From Endocalyx cinctus (Eukaryota; Ascomycota; Sordariomycetes; Amphisphaeriales; Apiosporaceae), in assembly GCA_001600455.1 (NCBI GenBank), contig BCKC01000001.1, positions 7,137,418-7,201,417 of the forward strand: a stretch of 64,000 bases of DNA, in the 5' to 3' direction. Every line of letters begins with the position of its first letter. Positions within the stretch are counted from its first letter, which is position 1. The position numbers were made by a program, and so were the translations under genes. The notes beneath the pieces were generated by a model. It did no database searches, was not told where the DNA came from, and saw nothing but the letters and a program-made list of their open reading frames with translations. Shown here piece by piece: positions 57,294 to 64,000 of the stretch.

Positions 57294-58444
57294 ATGAATT
57301 CCAGACCACCAAAGTACCAGCCGACGTCGATATCGGATGACCAGGAGAAGCTCCTCTCTAGCAGCGACGCACACGAAGACACCTCGATAGATCAATGTCA
57401 TCCATTACAGTACGGCGAGGGTAACGGATCGAGGAGGAGGACGCTAGTCGCCAGGTTTAGAGAACGCCTTTGGTTCCTCGACACATTCCTTCTTCTCCTC
57501 ATCGCAGGGTTGCTGGCCTTGCTCTTAATACAACATCGAGGCGAGAATACCTCGTCGGCATCGTGGCAGGTTGGAGGTGATTTCTCGGGCACTGGCCCAA
57601 AATGTGAGTATTTACACGCTAACAACAGTCGTCATGTGTTTTTACGTCGGTTGAATCAGAATACTGACTGTGTATTAAAAAAACAGTCGCGACCAAAATC
57701 GTGAAGTGGGAAGCCGATGATTCGTTCGTACCAGAAAATACGACCGAGATTTTCTCAGAGAACACGTTGGAGAGGTGGAGATCATTGATGCCTAGTATGG
57801 AGTTCCTGTTTTTTTCTTTTTCAAAACACTCAAACTTGAGTGAGGGAAAAAGACCATGCTAATGCCATTATACAGAGGGTGCAGGTTATGGACCACCTGG
57901 CGAGTCTTTTTCCACGACCTCTATGACGCACCAATTGCATTGCCTCGTAAGTTGCAAAATTCCCATATCACACATTCTGTGGTTTGAATTCCAGACTAAT
58001 CTTCTTTATTTCCAATTGAAGTTCATGATGGGACGTATTTTTGCTGGCGTAACGAATAACGTGACGGAAAACCTCCCGGAGGATTATCACGCACATTTTC
58101 TCCACTGTATCGATTATCTCCGGCAAGGAGTGATGTGCTCCGCAGATTTATCAATGGAACTGCACGACCCCACAGATCCCGACGATCTTGGTCCCAAAGA
58201 TGGCGGTTGGAATGGATTGCATGGTACGTTCCCGGATTTCTTGCCTGAATTTCATCTCGGATTAGTACTAACAGTTGTCAATTTATTAGTTTGCAAGGAC
58301 TATGACCAAGTTATCAACTATCTAGACGGTAAGCATTTTTTTTCTTAGAAATTGTATAATGAAGATTTGAAAGAGTTTTACAGCTAACAATTTCTAGATC
58401 AAATTGCGAAGGGTATCCGTGTCGTCCTGCCCGTTGATGATTAA
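57294..58444 (+). CDS. UstYa-family (DUF3328) membrane protein, putative oxidase in specialised metabolism
   Basis: Six exons, 57294-57603, 57687-57794, 57876-57946, 58022-58223, 58290-58328 and 58398-58444, give 258 residues with continuous phase. A single transmembrane helix (about 61-80, FLDTFLLLLIAGLLALLLIQ) follows a hydrophilic N-terminus. The two family-defining HxxHC motifs are both intact: HQLHC (158-162) and HFLHC (188-192, followed by IDYLRQGVMC). The ending with VCKDYDQVINYLD is also typical. UstYa/Yb proteins act in ustiloxin, phomopsin and related ribosomal peptide pathways, and in some others such as cyclochlorotine, as oxidases or cyclisation enzymes. Size and motifs suggest a functional protein. 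No precursor peptide or synthase is adjacent, so the pathway is unknown. Confidence 0.94.
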
Positions 58445-59005
58445 GAAACGATATTGGCCGGAATGGTGGAAGAATAATGTATATACTTTGTGACCGTAAC
58501 ATCAAGCGTATTAGAATTTCTCCAAGAGAGGATAAAAATTTCTATGTAATCATTATACATATTTGAAAGCAACTTTTCAAAATCTTTTCTCTATTTCTTT
58601 AGTTTTCAAGATATCCTCTTAGCGTGTAGGTCTTATGAGCGCAATCGGTAGGAACAAACCTTATTAGTCAATATAGAAGAGAACTCTTCTATATCATTAT
58701 TCATTCACTCACTCACCCACCCTCCTTTTCCGGGGCATTGTTGGTCGACGGGGAGGTTGGAAATATATGGAAGTGGCAGAGTGGGTAATAGGTACCCCAC
58801 GCTAACTGGTCTGTACTACAGTAATAACCACTTACATAATCATTACATCATCTCTCCTTCAACCCCTCAGGCCCTCTTACTACTTTAGCAAACTTCCTTT
58901 ATTCTACCAACACAGCTGCTGATACTTCCCACCAAATAAAGACACCTCATACTATCCCAAAAACAAATCCATTTTTTTATCTCAAGCTTGAAACTCACAA
59001 GGACA
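58445..59005. other. Intergenic region
   Basis: UstYa-like 3' flank and promoter/leader of the short IF1-like gene, with a CA/CT-rich leader at 58850-58990. No gene is seen. Confidence 0.65.
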
Positions 59006-59173
59006 ATGAACATCCCATCATTTCAATCCCGAGAGAAGGCCAACGAAGAAGCCTACATCCGCAAGCGAGAGGCGGAGAAAGCTGCAGCGGCTAAAGCTAA
59101 AGCCGACCAGTCTAAGACACAACAAAAATCAGATGGAGGACAAGGCTCTAGCGATAAGACCCTTGAAAAGTAA
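59006..59173 (+). CDS. Small charged helical protein, 55 aa, IF1-like N-terminal motif
   Basis: A 55-residue frame starting at the ATG at 59006, in frame with an upstream TTG but with no upstream ATG. It begins MNIPSFQSREKANEEAYIRK and continues as an Ala/Lys-rich helix before a Gln/Ser/Gly-rich tail. The FxxREKAxExxYIR pattern resembles the inhibitory stretch of mitochondrial ATPase inhibitor IF1 (FxKREKAxEDxYxR). There is no obvious targeting peptide, and the protein lacks the long coiled coil of true IF1. A leader free of upstream ATGs supports a real small gene. It could equally be an unrelated charged helix. Confidence 0.6.
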   Translation: MNIPSFQSREKANEEAYIRKREAEKAAAAKAKADQSKTQQKSDGGQGSSDKTLEK

Positions 59174-60291
59174 ATAGATTGTCATCTACTGCGTCTACAG
59201 ACAGAAGACGTGCTGGGCATAGGTGCATGGATTTCAAGGAATCAGATGCGGAGGGAAGGTAGGCCGTTTTCTGTTCAGCGGGCGAGATCGATCAGCTCGA
59301 TTTGAAAATTCGTGGGGAAATATTCAATAGTAAATATGAAAATGTTGAATCACTTGCACGGTACCTTCTCATCAGACGGGAAAGTGGTCAAAATGAAAGA
59401 TATGTTTGCATATTAGCAATGAATCATTGGATACTATTTATTAAGAAATATTCAGATACGTGTATGTAATTCATCTAAATTAATGTAGTTTGCTGTTTTA
59501 TTACTGAGAACCTGAATCGCGTGGAACCAGCTACTACTGTTGGTTTCTCATAACAACAAGAACCACTCAGACAAGCTGTCACTGAATCTACACTGTTCAT
59601 GAGGACACTCTGCCCAAGTAATATTAACTCTAAGGTCATTAATCAATAATATTATATATTATCTACTTTGTTGATCTAAAACTTATTTGTTATTGGCCTC
59701 AGTATCAACTTATACACTGATAAAAAGAAGAAACAATATAGGACATGTATTTCATGAGTACGTGTTACATACTAAAATTGTTTACCTAGGTAGAAAATTG
59801 ATGCGCATGTGCTGAATTCTAAATTCATCTGAACTTGAAATCAAAAGAATGACTGATAATGGTGAAATTATTCACTCCATGATCCAGCGACTGTTGCTAA
59901 AATTGGGCAACTTGATGATGTTCGTAGAACTTGCTTGTGGGACAGCTACTTATAATGAATACTCTCATGTTTAAATCGATATTGATGAATGATATCAATA
60001 AGGCAAAACTGCAATAAGATTATCTATGACTTAGAAACAGTGATAGATTCGCCAATCGGGACCTTGTTTTTTTTTTTTTTTTTTTTTTTTTTCTATATAA
60101 GTCTTCTTTTACAGCAGTATGTATGTAATACTAATCCACGTCTTTACCTAACTAAACTTCATAGAACTATATTTTCACATTGACACAAAATATTGTTTGA
60201 AATTTCTAAAGAAAACAAGACCTTGAAATAAACACCATTGCAACTAGGCCGTCGAGTACGAAAAGTTTGGGGCAATCATTATAGAGCAAAT
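59174..60291. other. Intergenic region with a poly-T tract
   Basis: AT-rich, no coding potential. Contains a 26-base T run at 60067-60092. Confidence 0.65.
60067..60092. repeat. Poly-T homopolymer
   Basis: Uninterrupted T run in AT-rich intergenic DNA, 200 nt before the interrupted frame at 60292. It could be the tail of a retroposed sequence in reverse orientation, but no element body was identified. Confidence 0.9.
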
Positions 60292-61107
60292 ATGCATCCA
60301 ACGTCACGAAGGGGTAGAAGAGCGATCTTAGCTTAACCTCCGACTTCCCATTACCCGGATCGCGACCACTGCCGTTCCAGCGGAAGTTACAGCATTGATA
60401 ATGATGAAATCCATGGCATAGGTGAAATATGCCCACGAAGTCCAGAGACTTCACACCTACACCGTCTCATAGAACAAGATCGCGCAGGCAGGTTTGATTC
60501 GCGCCGCTCGTCTTTATCCTCTATAGCATGGTCGCCAAATGTAGATAGAGAAGAAGCATCGGAGTTCGAATCATACCGGGAAGGAAACCGACATTTACCA
60601 GCTGAAACGCCATCCAGGCTAGATTGTCCGCTGTATCCGACTGAACGATCTTTACTAGGGCGGGACGAACCAGTTCTTATAAATCGTCCGCTGGACCAGC
60701 AGGAACAAGCTGTAGTGGACTATTTATCGCATGATGACCAGTTATACTTGACTGACCGCGACGAACCTCTAGTCTTACGCCATGGGCTGGATCGGGATGA
60801 GTTCGAACCACGATCGCCTCCAAGAGGCTCGCTGTACGAAAGTCAGTTCATGGAGTTCGACGAGGAAGATGACCTTGATGTTGATATTGATACCCGGGAA
60901 TCTATTATTGATACACGAGAACCTTCTATTAATAGACAGGAACCTTTGATTCACTATTACGTGAGCGATCGTGAGATTCGTGCTAACCAGTTTCGAAACT
61001 ATCTTCGGCCCACCCGTACGGCATACTCGTCGCGGTCACCTTCGCCGTTCCCAGATTTCCAGACTAGGTCATCGCGTCCTTTCCGCAACTATCGGCATCG
61101 TCGTTAA
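60292..61107 (+). pseudogene. Arg/Glu/Asp-rich frame interrupted by one TAA
   Basis: An ATG at 60292 opens 14 codons (ending RRGRRAILA), then a TAA at 60334 is followed in the same frame by 257 stop-free codons up to 61107. The long frame has no methionine for its first 170 codons. It contains repeated short motifs of the type RDEP/TREP/RQEP (GRDEPVLI, DRDEPLVL, DTREPSI, NRQEPLI) and ends in an Arg/Ser-rich tail (FRNYRHRR). A CAA to TAA change would explain the stop, and C to T at CpA is the signature of repeat-induced point mutation. No canonical intron with matching phase spans the stop. No family is recognised. Alternatives are an unseen upstream exon or a chance open frame. Confidence 0.5.
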
Positions 61108-61429
61108 TGAATACTGGATTACTAACTCCAAGTGCTGTAAAGCATCAAGATGGGGTTTCCTCGTTTCATTATTGTTCCAGCCCTGCCTGATGTTAGCGTG
61201 ACATAATAGATACTAGCAAACTTTCGTAAATTGTCATCAAAACTTAGGCAGATTTTACCACCGCAATGTAGAGGTGTAAATATTAAATGGTCCATTCTGT
61301 TATACGTGGTTTGAAGGTGCATGTCTGTATGTTATTCTTCTAACTATCTAAATGTTCAACCTAAACGCCAGAGGAAGAGAAGAGACTAAAGAAGTACAGG
61401 GTGCCGACAGGGAGAAAATCGTATTATAA

Positions 61430-61849
61430 TTACTGAATAACAACACATGCTTGGCAGCCCTTGTTGATGATCTCTTTTAACTTGTTGAACTGCGTTTTCG
61501 TGACCTAGCTAATGGAGGTAATATTGATATCCTGCTCTAATATCTGGCTTGAGGGAGAAGGTAACGGAAAACCTTTTGAAACGCCTTGTTCATGAGCCAG
61601 TCTTGGGGTTGGGGTAGCAAGGCTGCATTGGTCTGAAGAGACACTGGAAAGATTACCGTGCGCTTCTGCCTGGCGACGGAATGTCACGGTATGTACTGTA
61701 TCTGTAATTTCTCCGTAGCGGTGATCAGCGGTGCTCTTGATCTCTCCAAGATCTTCTTGACTATTAAGGGAAAGGAAAATTTCGTCATCACTAAGGAGGT
61801 GAGAATATGGAGCTGTCCCCGTGTAATTAGATGTTTGCCATCTCTATAT
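61430..61849 (-). pseudogene. Coding-like minus-strand frame broken by one TAG
   Basis: On the minus strand a frame opens after ATATAG (a possible splice acceptor at 61850) and runs about 114 codons to a TAG at 61505-61507. It then continues about 24 codons to a TAA at 61430. The translated sequence is well composed, for example HLLSDDEIFLSLNSQEDLGE and TADHRYGEITDTVHTVTFRR. The part after the TAG reads VTKTQFNKLKEIINKGC. A CAG to TAG change, again C to T at CpA, would rejoin the two parts. No start codon or upstream exon was found and no family recognised. Probably an exon remnant of a decayed gene or mobile element. Confidence 0.4.
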
Positions 61850-62968
61850 CAGGCACTGAAACAGGAGATAATCAAACTAAAAAATCAAAAGGTTTCTAGT
61901 AAAGAGCGTATGTAACTTAAAGGACTCGGTTAAGGGGAACTCGAGTATCGCCTACCAAGCAGATGACAGAATTCAAAGCACAAAAAGGACCTTGAAAACA
62001 AATTGGAGTGTCGAAAGCGGTCTGTCAAGTTTGAATATATGTATGTTGTCAGATTGTTAGAGCTTATGGAAGGTATTTGAGAGCTTGGTAATCATATAAT
62101 GTAAATATCTCATTGGATTAGGGCTTAAGGAATTATTTATTTTTATAAATCGAACAAGAGTTTAATACCTTATTTATAATACTTCCTGAGCTGGTACTAC
62201 GTAATCTAGGGGTTGGTTAATAACTTAAACCGGGTTTATAAGCTTAATTCCACCCCGTAATATAACGTCTCCGAAACCAGGTCCCATTCAGTCCCACTTC
62301 TCCGTCACACTCATTTTGTTGGTTGTTGGCTATTAAGTTAACATACTTAGGTATTGCATTCAAACCTCAGGGGTAGGCTATATCCGATAGTGGGTATAAG
62401 TAACCCCAAGGCGAAGGTGAAGGTGTCAACCAGGTTTATGTGGGGACATTCACGCCCGCGAAATAAGTAGAGACAGTACCGAAAGCAGTATGTAAAATTA
62501 GTTATAGGTAAATTGATCAACTAGGAATGTTGTGGACTGAATTCGCGATGATAACGATGATCCTATATTTTGAATTGATAATCATGAAACAAGAAGAAAA
62601 AAGAAATGTAAGGTTTACTAATCAATTTATCATGAGCTCGGAGTTGACAGGGGCAGACAGGCCAGGTATGTAGGGGTCAACCTAAGTCAACGGTTAGTTG
62701 AACCCGGCTGTAAACTTTACACCCGCATTCAACTTTTACCTACTATGATATTAAGCTTCTGCAAAGCCTACGTTGAAAAGAAAAGAAATATTATAACATA
62801 ATAGACATCGAGGAATAGTATCATATACACTAATTGGGGCTCGCATCGCCCCCCTGGACCCTCCGAAACTAACGTTAACAGTGTTGCCGCTGGGCTGTCG
62901 CTGAGTCTTAGGTTAGCGGTAGATTTATGGTGGATGGATTTTATATTGTGGTGGTCACTGTAAATAAG

Positions 62969-63145
62969 CACTAGTTCAACATACTGAAAGAGGACAAACC
63001 GAAGACACTGTAAATCTGGGTCTAATAACTTGTTGATAAATCTAAAACTTAACTAACTAGTTGTGGACTCCTCACGAATTAAGTACACCAAATGACTCTG
63101 CGTTTAGTCATCTTAACTATACGTTACTTTGCACCGCCACAACAC
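62969..63145 (+). repeat. Dispersed repeat, copy B
   Basis: Partner of the copy at 30803-30985, same orientation and block order, with small indels and many substitutions. It lies in AT-rich sequence close to RIP-like remnants. Confidence 0.75.
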
Positions 63146-63585
63146 GTTAAGTTGCTGAGTAACTGGCCTGACTGGTAGAGTAAAAGTTGAACCCGGACAG
63201 TCGGGTTCAGCTAAGTGCCGCTTGTTGCAATGTTCAACAAATCGAGGTTCTGGTACAAGGATAGCACGTGACTGGAAGTATTATCCAGAAGGTTATTTGC
63301 TTAGTATGCAGTACTTGTTTTACCTAGTTATTACTTAGTCAGACAATGTAATGATGTACCTGCTACTTCATGCTGCTCTCAATTTCAACACCGCGGACCC
63401 CTCCAGCATTAGACTCCCTTGCAGCCCTTGTCAACTACGAGTTCAATGGTCTGATATACAAGCTTCAATTTTGTCATTAATCAAGACTACAAGTCGTCTA
63501 GCACCTCCTTGGTATTCAAATCTCTCTAATCTCTCCGCCTAATCATCAGTCCCGACATTCCAGATCAATGTATCATCACAGTTGA

Positions 63586-64000
63586 TTACAGTATAATTAA
63601 ACCAGCCAAAATAGTCGCGGACGCTAAGTAAAGACTACTGACACGGATGTTTACCCCAGCAGATGTCTTCTCCAATATCTCGCCTGATGCTCGCATTACC
63701 TGCATGCAGGCGAACTGCGTTGAGGTGCTCTCGTCCGCGTCCACGCCAAAAGCCGTGATGACAGGTGTGAATCCCTGGCGGCCACCGAAGATGTCACCGC
63801 CAATTACCTCATCAGAATCGCTTTCAACAATTGTCTGAACGCTGCCAACACGGTACAGTGTATTGGAATCGGGTATCGTCGGCCGACACAGGTCTTGATT
63901 GATAGTCGCCGCCTCGTTGTCGTTAGAGGTCGAGTTAAATAGCGGTGCACCTGTAACGGTAATCAAGTTGCTGTAGTAGTTGCAGAAATAATCATCCCGG
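63586..64000 (-). CDS. Partial C-terminal part of a probable GPI-anchored or membrane-tethered surface protein
   Basis: The frame ends at 63586 and is open through the right window edge, so the N-terminal part and start lie outside. About 137 residues are visible. The sequence is polar with N-glycosylation sites (FNSTSN) and scattered cysteines, and it finishes with a short hydrophobic segment (SSLYLASATILAGLIIL) with no charged residues after it. That arrangement fits a GPI-anchor signal. No specific family is recognised. Secreted/GPI status requires the missing N-terminus to carry a signal peptide. Confidence 0.65.
   Translation of the reverse strand, partial: RDDYFCNYYSNLITVTGAPLFNSTSNDNEAATINQDLCRPTIPDSNTLYRVGSVQTIVESDSDEVIGGDIFGGRQGFTPVITAFGVDADESTSTQFACMQVMRASGEILEKTSAGVNIRVSSLYLASATILAGLIIL

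Larger units (their letters stand above)
61108..63585. other. AT-rich region with decayed coding and repeat material
   Basis: Apart from the interrupted minus-strand frame (61430-61849) and dispersed-repeat copy B (62969-63145), no gene is supported. TTGAACCCGG occurs near 62698 and again near 63187, where it is followed by an inverted CGGGTTCA. This suggests remnants of a mobile element. Confidence 0.5.

Noticed and set aside
61658..61915. Plus-strand frame with a coiled-coil-like end (ALKQEIIKLKNQKVSSKE)
   Set aside because: It overlaps the better-composed minus-strand remnant and lacks an ATG start context or domain. It could be part of a decayed element, but I cannot support it as a gene.
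57294..64000. RiPP precursor peptide near the UstYa-like gene
   Set aside because: I looked for a signal peptide followed by repeated Lys-Arg-flanked core units in the flanks. The RDEP-type repeats at 60.3-61.1 kb lack a signal peptide and dibasic spacing.
1..64000. tRNA, 5S rRNA or CRISPR array
   Set aside because: TTCGA/TTCAA-like segments (for example near 34096 and 35772) do not sit in a plausible cloverleaf. No 5S-like sequence and no spaced direct repeats were seen.

Overview
The window looks like nuclear DNA of a filamentous ascomycete (Pezizomycotina). The evidence is short GT-AG introns with CTRAC-type branch points, two Zn2Cys6 regulators, a bZIP protein with a DUF3425-type C-terminus, a UstYa/DUF3328 protein, secreted fungal proteins and CT-rich, AT-rich intergenic DNA. 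A Sordariomycete, perhaps Xylariales-like, fits the gene content and loose packing, but this placement is inference.

I support 17 complete protein-coding genes, one gene cut by the right edge and two coding-like remnants broken by single stop codons. Exon structures were worked out by hand; each spliced model has intact reading phase and a total length divisible by three.

Left part (1-16 kb): a cytochrome P450 with six exons, a 1105-residue Zn2Cys6 regulator, a 4.2 kb gene-free stretch, and a second Zn2Cys6 regulator whose zinc cluster is assembled across two consecutive microexons (13 and 10 nt).

Middle (16-37 kb): a 5.2 kb gene-poor region, then a cysteine-rich single-pass membrane protein, a Nudix hydrolase convergent with a FucP-like sugar permease, a Mn/Fe-type CDF metal transporter, an aldo-keto reductase and a GNAT acetyltransferase.

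Right-middle (39-51 kb): the housekeeping RNA polymerase II import/assembly factor RTP1/TANGO6, a cysteine-rich secreted protein, a probable mitochondrial PP2C phosphatase (Ptc6-like) with an easily missed first exon, and a secreted But2-like protein with strongly biased codon use.

Right end (52-64 kb): the most interesting neighbourhood. A short-chain dehydrogenase, a bZIP/DUF3425 regulator and a UstYa-family oxidase-like protein lie together. A motif containing CTTACGTTT occurs three times upstream of the dehydrogenase, and the bZIP and UstYa genes diverge from a 1.7 kb intergenic region. This could be a small specialised-metabolism locus, but no core synthase and no RiPP precursor was found. 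Beyond it are a 55-residue IF1-like protein, two RIP-like remnants and one copy of a diverged dispersed repeat whose partner is at 30.8 kb.
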